Shown: positions 1 through 5,621, numbered from the stretch's first letter. The stretch: 7,016 bases of DNA from Bacteroidota bacterium (GCA_023427845.1 JAEYZX010000016.1:1-7016), one strand, 5' to 3'. The notes: generated by a model not told the origin, from the letters alone. Program-made: numbers and translations.

Positions 1-87
1 GTTTAGTCCTGTGAGTTGGTTGAAAACAGAGGTTTTTCCAACATTCGGATTACCGATCAGCGCGACATTTATATTCTCGTTGGTCAT
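1..87 (-). CDS. feoB: FeoB ferrous iron transporter, N-terminal fragment (runs off the left edge)
   Basis: Only the first 29 codons are present, read on the minus strand from ATG at 87-85. They encode a short lead-in followed by GNPNVGKTSVFNQLTG at residues 12-27. This is the G1 (P-loop) motif that opens the G domain of FeoB, the inner-membrane protein that imports Fe(II) using an N-terminal GTPase. The ATG shares its A with the TAA stop of feoA (TAATG), so the two are almost certainly co-transcribed and translationally coupled. The rest of the G domain, the helical spacer and the membrane domain lie outside the window and cannot be assessed. A different small GTPase (Era or EngA type) has a similar P-loop, but the position directly behind feoA makes FeoB by far the best call. 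Confidence 0.93.
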   Translation of the reverse strand, partial: MTNENINVALIGNPNVGKTSVFNQLTGLN

Positions 88-323
88 TATTTTTTTTCGA
101 TGATTTCAACGGCGATTTGCTTAGCCGTTTCAATACGTATTGCAAGATGCGAGCCGTTTACGTCGAGATACAGCGGATCACCGAATGGCGCGATTTGCAG
201 CATTTCGACTGTATTGCCCGGAAGACAGCCCATCTCTAAAAGTTTTAACGGGATTGTTTCGATGTCGAAGTCCGTGATTACGGCTCTTTCACCTTTTCGA
301 AGCAGATTGATCGTAGTTTGCAA
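87..323 (-). CDS. feoA: FeoA family protein, SH3-like accessory subunit of Fe(II) uptake
   Basis: A 78-aa protein, the usual size for a stand-alone FeoA. FeoA is a small cytoplasmic beta-barrel (SH3-like) protein that associates with FeoB and is needed for efficient Fe(II) import. Visible family features are an N-terminal LLRKGERAVI strand (residues 7-16), the central LLEMGCLPGNTVEML (about 28-42), where FeoA proteins normally have a G-x-x-x-G-turn, and the C-terminal strand LAIRIETAKQIAVEI (about 60-74), which corresponds to the usual 'aIR..eA..I.V' ending. The start must be TTG at 323-321: an in-frame TAA lies two codons upstream and the only internal Met (about residue 31) would remove the first half of the fold. 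No Shine-Dalgarno sequence is visible, as is normal in Bacteroidota. A -7 element (346-353) and a dyad (362-390) lie just upstream, so it may be transcribed separately from the Sco gene. Its stop overlaps the feoB start by one base. Confidence 0.92.
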   Translation of the reverse strand: MQTTINLLRKGERAVITDFDIETIPLKLLEMGCLPGNTVEMLQIAPFGDPLYLDVNGSHLAIRIETAKQIAVEIIEKK

Positions 324-345
324 TTCTTATTTAGATTGAATAAGG

Positions 346-353
346 CAAAATTA
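346..353 (-). promoter_or_regulatory. Bacteroidota-type -7 promoter element upstream of feoA
   Basis: On the minus strand the bases read TAATTTTG, an exact match to the Bacteroidota sigma-ABfr -7 consensus TAnnTTTG. Initiation a few bases downstream would give a leader of roughly 15 nt to the TTG start of feoA, which is a sensible distance. No TTG (-33 element) is found at the expected 17-23 bp upstream. That region is instead occupied by a dyad, which could mean the promoter depends on an activator. Confidence 0.5.
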
Positions 354-361
354 GTAAATTT

Positions 362-390
362 ATCGGTATTCGAGGGTCCTGAATGCCGAT
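362..390. promoter_or_regulatory. Inverted repeat (10-9-10) in the gap between the Sco gene and feoA
   Basis: The arms ATCGGTATTC (362-371) and GAATGCCGAT (381-390) are complementary at nine of ten positions. The tenth is a T/G pair on the plus strand and a C/A mismatch on the minus strand. Nine bases separate the arms, so the half-site centres are 19 bp apart, about two helical turns, a geometry typical of a dimeric regulator. The dyad begins 9 bp upstream of the feoA -7 element, where the -33 element should be. Because the mismatch falls on the strand that would be transcribed from the Sco gene, and no T-run follows, an operator is more likely than a terminator. The regulator is unknown; an iron-responsive one is only a guess from context. 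Confidence 0.4.
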
Positions 391-405
391 TAACAAATTA
401 TTTGC

Positions 406-1077
406 TTAGTTGTCCTGTTCCGAAAGCCACTGAATGTCTTCAATCAGGCGATCGATTTCCTTTTGATCTGTTCCGTCGTAGAATCCGCGAACGCGACGTT
501 GCGAATCGACCAATACAAAGTTTTCGGTGTGTACCATATCATACAGCTCTTCGGGTTTGCCAAGCTTTACCGCGAGATACGATTTGCGTGCCATCGAATA
601 AATTTCCTTTTTGTCGCCGGTCACAAGGTTCCATTTACTATCGATCACACCTTTTTCTACAGCGTACTTTTTCAGCACTTCTACATTATCCACTTCAGGC
701 ATCACCGTGTGCGACAACAGCATCACTTTTGGATTATTCTTAATTGCTTCCTGAACCGTCAGCATATTATCGGTCATGATTGGGCAAATCGAACCGCATG
801 TCGTAAAGAAGAAATCAGCGACATAAATTTTTCCTTCGTAATCTTTTTGTGTGATTGTTTTACCGTTTTGATTCACGAACGAAAAGTCGGCGATCCTGTG
901 GTTTCTGCTAACATGCTGCATTGTGCTGTCGACCAGTTCGGGGTTTACATCAGCCGGATCGTAAACGGGCAATATTTTTGGTGGTTTGAGAGCAGAATAA
1001 AATGACGTGACGATAATTGCCGAAATAAAGGCCATTACGATAAAGAAGATCCGATATTTTTTAAGGATTTCAAGCAC
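406..1077 (-). CDS. SCO1/SenC family protein (copper chaperone / thiol redox, thioredoxin fold)
   Basis: Sco proteins are membrane-anchored thioredoxin-fold proteins facing the periplasm. They bind Cu through CxxxC plus a distal His and help mature the CuA site of cytochrome c oxidase; some act mainly in thiol redox. With the GTG start at 1077-1075 the protein is 223 aa. It has a single N-terminal membrane anchor (about residues 10-29), a thioredoxin-like strand ending in ADFFFTTCGSICPIMT with Cys94 and Cys98 (CxxxCP), and MVHTENFVLVD with the metal-binding His183. All three Cu ligands are therefore present. The open frame continues upstream to ATG at 1125-1123, adding 16 residues and a second hydrophobic stretch. 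I prefer 1077 because an exact TAnnTTTG element (1082-1089) lies inside that extension and Sco proteins normally have one anchor. If that promoter is used, the mRNA would be nearly leaderless. The gene is divergent from the M13 peptidase gene and lies 82 bp upstream of feoA. Confidence 0.9.
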   Translation of the reverse strand: MLEILKKYRIFFIVMAFISAIIVTSFYSALKPPKILPVYDPADVNPELVDSTMQHVSRNHRIADFSFVNQNGKTITQKDYEGKIYVADFFFTTCGSICPIMTDNMLTVQEAIKNNPKVMLLSHTVMPEVDNVEVLKKYAVEKGVIDSKWNLVTGDKKEIYSMARKSYLAVKLGKPEELYDMVHTENFVLVDSQRRVRGFYDGTDQKEIDRLIEDIQWLSEQDN

Positions 1078-1081
1078 GGTG

Positions 1082-1089
1082 CAAAAGTA
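1082..1089 (-). promoter_or_regulatory. Bacteroidota-type -7 element at the Sco gene start
   Basis: The minus strand reads TACTTTTG, an exact TAnnTTTG match, in the flavobacterial-looking context GTACTTTTGCACC. It ends only 4 bp before the candidate GTG start at 1077, which is why the longer ATG-initiated frame (1125) looks unlikely. There is no TTG at 17-23 bp upstream, so the -33 half of the promoter is not supported. Confidence 0.5.
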
Positions 1090-1195
1090 CAAAAACGTTA
1101 TTGTTAATAAAGCGATTAACAACATCTTATTTCATCGCAAAAATCAGGTAACAATTTGCGTAATATCGATACATATTAGCATTATCCAATAAAAT

Positions 1196-3229
1196 ATGAA
1201 ACAAAAATCGAACCTCATTCTTGCTGCAGCGGCACTGGCAACATTGTCTTCGTGCGTTAGATTCGAAAGCAAGGAGCAGCTGCCGTCCGGCATTATTGCA
1301 GAAAATATGGATACGCTTGTGAAACCCGGCGATAATTTCCATGCATACGTAAACGGGAAATGGATGAAAGACAATCCGATACCTGCCGATAAGTCGTCGA
1401 TTGGCGTGGCCGAAACAATTATCGACAAGGCGCAGGACGATGTGAAAGCCATCATCGAAGAATCGGCCAAAGGCAACTTTGCGGCCGGTTCAAACGAACA
1501 GAAGATTGGCGATTTCTATGACTCGTATATGAACCAAAAAGCGCGTGATGAAAAAGGTATTGATCCGCTTTCGGTCGAATTCGCTCAGATCGATGCAATT
1601 AAAAACCACGATGATCTTGCAGCCTTTTTTGGAAAAGCGAACAAATCGGGTATTATGTTCCCTTTTTCAGTCGGAGTTGAATCCGATTTAAAAGATCCCA
1701 CAAAATACATGCTGTATACGTGGCAAAACGGCTTGGGGCTTCCCGATCGCGAATATTACATGCTGTCTGATGCAAAGTCGAAAGACATCCGGTCAAAGTA
1801 TGTTTCACATATCGCAAACATGCTGAAACTTGCAAAAATCAATGATGCTGATGCAGCCGCTAAGTCAATCATGGCACTTGAAACCGAATTGGCATCAAAA
1901 CATATGGCAAAAGAAGATACGCGGAATTATGCCGCCAATTATACCAAAGTTGCAATCGGCGACCTAAGCAAACTCATGCCGAAACTTAACTGGAAGTTAT
2001 TGCTTGAGAATGCCCACATCAAGAACCAGAACGACATTGTGATCATGCAGCGCGATTATATGAAAGCTGCCGATGCAATCATCGCGAAAACACCGATAGC
2101 TACGTGGAAACAATATTTAAAATGGGGCTTGATACATAGTGCTGCCACAAGTCTAACATCGGAGATTGATGCCGAGAACTTTAACTTTTACGGTAAAGTC
2201 CTAAGCGGAACTACCGAACAACGTCCACAGTGGCGCCGCGCGGTGACCGTCGTAAACAACAATCTTGGGGAGATCGTTGGCGAGGTTTATGTGAAAAAAC
2301 ACTTTTCGCCTGAAGCCAAGGCAAAAATGACTGAACTTGTAAACAATCTGCTTAAAGCGTACGAGCAAAGTATAAAGGAGCTCGACTGGATGACGCCGCA
2401 AACCAAAAAGAAGGCACTCGATAAATTGTCGAAGTTCACGCCAAAAATTGGCTATCCCGACAAATGGCGCGATTATTCGTCGCTCAAAGTGGTGAAGGGC
2501 GATTTGTATGGCAACATGCAGCGCGCGACCGAATTCGAGTACAACCGGCAAATAAACAAACTAGGTAAACCTGTTGACCGGGGAGAATGGGGAATGACGC
2601 CACAAACCGTAAACGCTTATTACAATCCGTCTTTGAATGAGATCGTATTTCCTGCCGCAATACTACAGCCGCCTTTCTTCGACATGAATGTTGACGATGC
2701 GGTTAATTATGGTGCTATAGGCGCTGTAATCGGACATGAGATCGGTCATGGTTTTGACGATTCGGGAAGTACGTTCGACGGCGATGGCGTAATGCGCGAT
2801 TGGTGGACACCCGAAGATCTTGAGGCGTTCAAAAAACGTACGGGTGCACTAGTGGCCCAATACAACGAATTCAAGCCATTTCCTGATTTGAGCGTTAACG
2901 GAGCCTATACTTTGGGTGAGAATATCGGTGACCTTGGCGGATTGTCAATTGCCCTCAAAGCCTACAAATTGAGCCTCAACGGAAAAGATGCACCAGTAAT
3001 CGATGGTTTTACAGGCGAACAACGGTTGTTTATAGGTTATGGCCAAACGTGGAATCAAAAGCAGCGCGAAGAATCATTGCGAAGCCAGATTGCTTCCGAT
3101 CCGCATTCGCCCGCATTATACAGAGTTAATGGGATCGTCAGGAACGTCCCCGAATTTTATAGTGCTTTTGATATAAAGCCCGGAGATTCGCTATACCTGG
3201 CGCCTGAAAAGCGAGTGAAAATTTGGTAG
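1196..3229 (+). CDS. pepO: M13 family (PepO/neprilysin-type) zinc metallopeptidase, lipoprotein
   Basis: A 677-aa zinc endopeptidase of the neprilysin/PepO family, full length for bacterial members. These enzymes cleave oligopeptides within a closed chamber. The N-terminus is a lipoprotein signal with lipobox LSSC and lipidated Cys20. The next residues are VRFESK, lacking the acidic tag for surface export, so a periplasm-facing location is more likely (inference). The M13_N helical domain covers about residues 35-420. The catalytic M13 domain contains VNAYYNP (472-478, substrate-binding Asn-Ala-Tyr-Tyr), the zinc motif HEIGH (His514, Glu515, His518), and ENIGD with the third zinc ligand Glu575 and Asp579. 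SDPHSPALYR supplies His637 and the conserved Arg643. The protein ends in KRVKIW, where mammalian neprilysin ends in Cys-x-x-Trp. All catalytic residues are intact. The ATG at 1196 fits the signal peptide. It is monocistronic: divergent from the Sco gene and followed by a strong terminator. Confidence 0.96.
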   Translation: MKQKSNLILAAAALATLSSCVRFESKEQLPSGIIAENMDTLVKPGDNFHAYVNGKWMKDNPIPADKSSIGVAETIIDKAQDDVKAIIEESAKGNFAAGSNEQKIGDFYDSYMNQKARDEKGIDPLSVEFAQIDAIKNHDDLAAFFGKANKSGIMFPFSVGVESDLKDPTKYMLYTWQNGLGLPDREYYMLSDAKSKDIRSKYVSHIANMLKLAKINDADAAAKSIMALETELASKHMAKEDTRNYAANYTKVAIGDLSKLMPKLNWKLLLENAHIKNQNDIVIMQRDYMKAADAIIAKTPIATWKQYLKWGLIHSAATSLTSEIDAENFNFYGKVLSGTTEQRPQWRRAVTVVNNNLGEIVGEVYVKKHFSPEAKAKMTELVNNLLKAYEQSIKELDWMTPQTKKKALDKLSKFTPKIGYPDKWRDYSSLKVVKGDLYGNMQRATEFEYNRQINKLGKPVDRGEWGMTPQTVNAYYNPSLNEIVFPAAILQPPFFDMNVDDAVNYGAIGAVIGHEIGHGFDDSGSTFDGDGVMRDWWTPEDLEAFKKRTGALVAQYNEFKPFPDLSVNGAYTLGENIGDLGGLSIALKAYKLSLNGKDAPVIDGFTGEQRLFIGYGQTWNQKQREESLRSQIASDPHSPALYRVNGIVRNVPEFYSAFDIKPGDSLYLAPEKRVKIW

Positions 3230-3248
3230 TTTAGATTTTTACAAAGCG

Positions 3249-3276
3249 AAACCCCGTCTTGAAGGCGGGGTTTTTT
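3249..3276 (+). terminator. Intrinsic terminator after the M13 peptidase gene
   Basis: AAACCCCGTC (3249-3258) pairs with GGCGGGGTTT (3264-3273), with one G-T wobble and a five-base TTGAA loop. The stem runs directly into a run of six T (3271-3276). It starts about 20 bp past the peptidase stop codon, so it ends that transcript and separates it from the next gene. Confidence 0.92.
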
Positions 3277-3319
3277 CATAACAAATTGCTAAAAACAAAA
3301 ACGATTCGGCTTTTAGCTT

Positions 3320-3327
3320 TAAATTAG
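3320..3327 (+). promoter_or_regulatory. Candidate -7 element for the 107-aa unknown gene
   Basis: TAAATTAG matches TAnnTTTG at five of the six fixed positions. It lies 16 bp before the ATG at 3344, giving a plausible leader of about 12 nt. The same octamer, in the context TAAATTAGT, precedes the AI-2E transporter gene. No -33 TTG is found at the right spacing, so this is tentative. Confidence 0.35.
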
Positions 3328-3343
3328 TACAAAATGTTTGACC

Positions 3344-3667
3344 ATGTCCAATAAACTTCCCTTTTCAGATAACTTCAAATTCATCCTTGATACAATGATG
3401 AAAGAAGGATTTTCACAGCTTCCGAATGTTGACCCGAGTACCGGACAGCCGTATGATTATAAAATCACACCCTACTCATTAAATACAAACCTCAGTTTCA
3501 AATTTGAAAACCTTGAGCATTTTATTGAGTTCCTGAAACATTCAAAAGCTGATACATCGCCTGAGAAATTACAGGTGATCAACAGTACCATTCTCGAACT
3601 TGGACTCGATCCGAATCAATTTTTCTACGTCAATTTTTACGAAAAAGGCAAGGACGTAGAAATGTAG
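3344..3667 (+). CDS. Conserved-looking protein of unknown function, 107 aa
   Basis: I do not recognise a family. The product is a small soluble protein with no signal peptide, membrane segment or cysteine. It has an N-terminal amphipathic helix (about residues 8-22, NFKFILDTMMKEGF), a polar Pro/Asp/Tyr-rich stretch (about 25-45), a probable helix ENLEHFIEFLKHSK (about 54-67), a further helix at about 74-86, and a final beta-like FFYVNFYEKG (about 92-101). The composition and codon use match the neighbours, so it looks like a real native gene. An upstream in-frame TTG at 3338 would add only two residues (Met-Thr); the ATG at 3344 is preferred. It stands between a terminator upstream and a convergent lipoprotein gene one base downstream, so it is probably transcribed alone. 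Confidence 0.82.
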   Translation: MSNKLPFSDNFKFILDTMMKEGFSQLPNVDPSTGQPYDYKITPYSLNTNLSFKFENLEHFIEFLKHSKADTSPEKLQVINSTILELGLDPNQFFYVNFYEKGKDVEM

Positions 3668-3668
3668 C

Positions 3669-4181
3669 CTATTCGTCGCCGACTCTGGTATAAACCGTGG
3701 TAAGCGTTCCCGGTTCCATTATGAAAATGTTTTCAAAAATTGTAGGGAATTCGCCCGGACCTGTCTGCGTCAGTATTTGATCATCGGCCGAAAAGGTGAA
3801 GGTGTCAGTCAGCTCGCCGTCGCCATCGGTGTTTGTCATCACCAGCGTCTGTCCGTTGCGCTCCCACGTACCTGAGGCGGTTTGCGACATCTGGCAATTA
3901 AGTTCTCCGTCGACGGCACTCACTACATTGAATGTCCGTGTGAACGTGTGATTTGCATGTAAAACGATTTCCCAATCGGAATAGCAATCGTATTCCGTGG
4001 TCAAATCGGCCGATGCCACGCCATCTTCATTCAAATCCTGTTCACCGGGTGCTGTAACCGCGGCCAAACGATAGGTACCTACAACATCATCGTCATTTTG
4101 ATTGTTGTTATTATCGTCGTCGCTGCACGATGTCAGTGCGAAAATTCCCGCCGCCAACATCAAAAAGATATTTTTTCTCAT
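3669..4181 (-). CDS. Lipocalin-like surface lipoprotein
   Basis: A 170-aa lipoprotein. The signal peptide ends in lipobox ALTSC (Cys19), followed at once by SDDDNNNNQNDDD. Ser-Asp-Asp right after the lipidated Cys matches the lipoprotein export signal known in Flavobacterium and Capnocytophaga, so surface exposure on the outer membrane is predicted. The folded part starts at VVGTYRLAAV (33-42), like the first strand of the lipocalin-like domains common in flavobacteria. It continues with DLNEDGVASADL (49-60, resembling a Dx[N]xDG calcium-binding loop), Cys66 and Cys96, which may form a disulfide, and the second G-x-W strand GTWERNGQTLVM (104-115). Beta strands alternate to the end, as in a small barrel. 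The ligand is unknown; this family is poorly characterised. The ATG at 4181-4179 fits the signal peptide. Its stop lies one base from that of the convergent 107-aa gene. Confidence 0.88.
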   Translation of the reverse strand: MRKNIFLMLAAGIFALTSCSDDDNNNNQNDDDVVGTYRLAAVTAPGEQDLNEDGVASADLTTEYDCYSDWEIVLHANHTFTRTFNVVSAVDGELNCQMSQTASGTWERNGQTLVMTNTDGDGELTDTFTFSADDQILTQTGPGEFPTIFENIFIMEPGTLTTVYTRVGDE

Positions 4182-4197
4182 AATCGTAATTTTTTAA

Positions 4198-4205
4198 TAA
4201 AATTA
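4198..4205 (-). promoter_or_regulatory. Candidate -7 element for the lipocalin-like lipoprotein gene
   Basis: On the minus strand this reads TAATTTTA, matching TAnnTTTG except for the last base, and lies 16 bp upstream of the ATG. It overlaps a perfect AT-rich 7-bp inverted repeat (TAATTTT at 4187-4193, AAAATTA at 4199-4205). In AT-rich DNA such matches occur by chance, so support is weak. Confidence 0.3.
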
Positions 4206-4386
4206 CTAATAGGCAATCCGACGCTTATTACAGGATTAAGGTCAATGTTTGCATTGTTTTTACGCAAATTGGTTGCGATTAAATCCATTTGCAGAATTCA
4301 GCGCACTTTGCGTCTGCTTTTTCGTATGATGGCCGTACATTTTTATAGGTTTTGAAAGTCCGATATTTTATTGTGAATTTTTGTCC

Positions 4387-4394
4387 TAAATTAG
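4387..4394 (+). promoter_or_regulatory. Candidate -7 element for the AI-2E family transporter gene
   Basis: TAAATTAG (five of six fixed positions of TAnnTTTG) lies 21 bp before the ATG at 4416. It is identical to the octamer before the 107-aa gene. A TTG at 4371-4373 is 13 bp upstream, shorter than the usual 17-23 bp spacing. Confidence 0.35.
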
Positions 4395-4415
4395 TGTGAC
4401 TTCTAAACGAGCCTT

Positions 4416-5501
4416 ATGAAAAGTATTTCGCTATACCGACTCAATGCAATATTGCTTTTGCTGATCCTGACTACCATTATTTTATACTACGGAAAAGAAT
4501 TGTTGGTGCCTCTTGTGTTTGCAATCCTTTTGTCGATGCTGCTGCTTCCGGTTTGCAGAAAACTCGAAAAATGGGGAATGAGCCGCGTGGGTTCGACATT
4601 GACCGGCGTTTTAATAATTGTGCTTTTTGTCGCGGGGCTCGTCGCAATTATCGCAGCCCAAGGAGTCAGCCTTGCCGAAGACATGCCGCAAATGCAGGCC
4701 AAGGCGCAACAATTGATTCAAAATGTTCAGGAATGGATACAATCGCGATACGGAATCGCACCGCAGGAACAGCAGTCGTATGTCCAAAAAGGCGTAGATA
4801 AAATGTCGCAGTCGGGCGGTTCATTCTTCGGCAAGTTCTTTTCCGGATTTATGGGATTGCTAACCGGATTTGTTTTAGTGCTGCTGTATTTTTTCTTTTT
4901 GATGTGGAAGCGCGAAAAATACAAACAATTCATCCTCAAACTGGTCGAGAAGGAAAACCGCGTGGAAGTCAGTCGCGAACTCGATAAAATCAGCCAGGTG
5001 GCAGGGATGTATTTAATTGGACGGCTTATATCGATGGCTTTTTTGGCTATGGTGTATATGATTGGATTTTCAATTGTCGGGCTCCCAAATGGAATCCTGA
5101 TTGCATTGGTGGCCGTGATCCCAACGATTATTCCGTATGTGGGTGCATTTGTAGGTGCATTCTTTCCTTTGGCTATGGCGCTAGTTGGCGGATCTTCCGA
5201 AATGGTCCTGCCTATTGCCGGGATACTTATTGCTGCACAAATCATCGACAACAACATCATCGAACCGCTTGTTGAAGGCGAAAGCCTTGATATCAGTCCG
5301 ATTTTTACGATAGTGTCTATTGTGGTAGGAGAACTCCTCTGGGGCATTGCAGGAATGATACTGTTTATGCCGATGTTTGCGATCGTCAAAATAATCTGCG
5401 ATCATATTCCGGTTCTCCATCCCTACAGCTTCCTACTCGAAAACGATGTCGATGACCCGATATGGTTAGAGAAAGTGAAAGGGTGGTTCGGTAAAAAATA
5501 A
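4416..5501 (+). CDS. AI-2E family transporter (PerM/YdiK-type membrane protein)
   Basis: A 361-aa polytopic inner-membrane protein of typical length for the AI-2E transporter (PerM) family. Hydrophobic segments lie at about residues 8-25, 29-46, 58-80, 141-163, 198-220, 225-258, 262-280 and 294-329. A large soluble amphipathic loop at about 85-135 (EDMPQMQAKAQQLIQNVQEW) is also a family trait. Family signatures are IPYVGAFVGAFFP (239-251), QIIDNNIIEPLVEG (275-288) and ISPIFTIVSIVVGELLWGIAG (293-313), leading to a MPMFAIVK helix. Members have been linked to export of autoinducer-2, to Na+/H+ exchange, or to neither, so the substrate cannot be given from sequence; the family name should not be read as proof of quorum sensing. 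No luxS is visible in the window. The gene appears monocistronic, with its own candidate promoter and a palindromic repeat just after the stop. Confidence 0.93.
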   Translation: MKSISLYRLNAILLLLILTTIILYYGKELLVPLVFAILLSMLLLPVCRKLEKWGMSRVGSTLTGVLIIVLFVAGLVAIIAAQGVSLAEDMPQMQAKAQQLIQNVQEWIQSRYGIAPQEQQSYVQKGVDKMSQSGGSFFGKFFSGFMGLLTGFVLVLLYFFFLMWKREKYKQFILKLVEKENRVEVSRELDKISQVAGMYLIGRLISMAFLAMVYMIGFSIVGLPNGILIALVAVIPTIIPYVGAFVGAFFPLAMALVGGSSEMVLPIAGILIAAQIIDNNIIEPLVEGESLDISPIFTIVSIVVGELLWGIAGMILFMPMFAIVKIICDHIPVLHPYSFLLENDVDDPIWLEKVKGWFGKK

Positions 5502-5514
5502 TGCAGTAGCGTTC

Positions 5515-5621
5515 GACTGCCGGTTTCTCTGGGGCGTTCCCTGCGGGCGCGCTTTCCGCTACTATCTGTTGCTCCTGCGTCGCAACAGGATAGCCGCTTC
5601 AATCGCTAACGCAAACCAGTC
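5515..5621. repeat. GC-rich palindromic element resembling a dispersed flavobacterial repeat
   Basis: This block is more GC-rich than its surroundings and built from nested inverted repeats. The outer arms are GACTG-CCG-GTTT (5515-5526) against AAACCAGTC (5613-5621), with a three-base bulge. A middle pair is GCGTT (5534-5538) against AACGC (5608-5612). The central hairpin is CTATC-TGTTGC (5562-5572) against GCAACA-G-GATAG (5582-5593), with one bulged G and a nine-base loop. The string GGGGCGTTCCCTGCGGG, the later CGCTTTCCGCTAC and the closing CGCTTCAATCGCTAACGC resemble, from memory, a repeat found in many intergenic copies in Flavobacterium genomes. Only one copy is in the window, so its repetitive nature is not shown here. 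It holds no credible ORF. It starts 13 bp after the transporter stop and could also stabilise that mRNA's 3' end. Confidence 0.6.

Noticed and set aside
463..1005. A 180-codon plus-strand open frame across the Sco gene
   Set aside because: It is antisense to a gene with intact CxxxC and His ligands, and its product is rich in Cys, His and Phe without domain features.
1146..1160. TAACAATTTGCG as a promoter for the M13 peptidase gene
   Set aside because: TA and TTTG are separated by four bases instead of two, and no -33 TTG is correctly spaced.
2201..2551. A 116-codon minus-strand open frame inside the M13 peptidase gene
   Set aside because: It is a shadow of the peptidase reading frame with no supporting start signal or family match.
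4187..4205. Perfect AT-rich inverted repeat TAATTTT / AAAATTA in the lipoprotein leader
   Set aside because: It is made only of A and T in an AT-rich leader, so it is expected by chance; kept only as part of the weak promoter call.
4242..4283. Two short perfect palindromes, CAATG/CATTG and CGCAA/TTGCG, in the spacer before the AI-2E transporter gene
   Set aside because: Five-base arms are too short to stand out, and they are not placed at a promoter.
4727..5389. A 220-codon open frame on the minus strand inside the AI-2E transporter gene
   Set aside because: It is an antisense shadow of a clear membrane transporter; its composition is Ile/Ser/Thr/Pro-rich with no recognisable domain.
5515..5621. 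Possible integron attC site, because GTT and AAC core-like strings flank a folded centre
   Set aside because: The order is GTT...AAC on both strands, the reverse of the RYYYAAC...GTTRRRY layout of attC, and no cassette array or integrase is in view.
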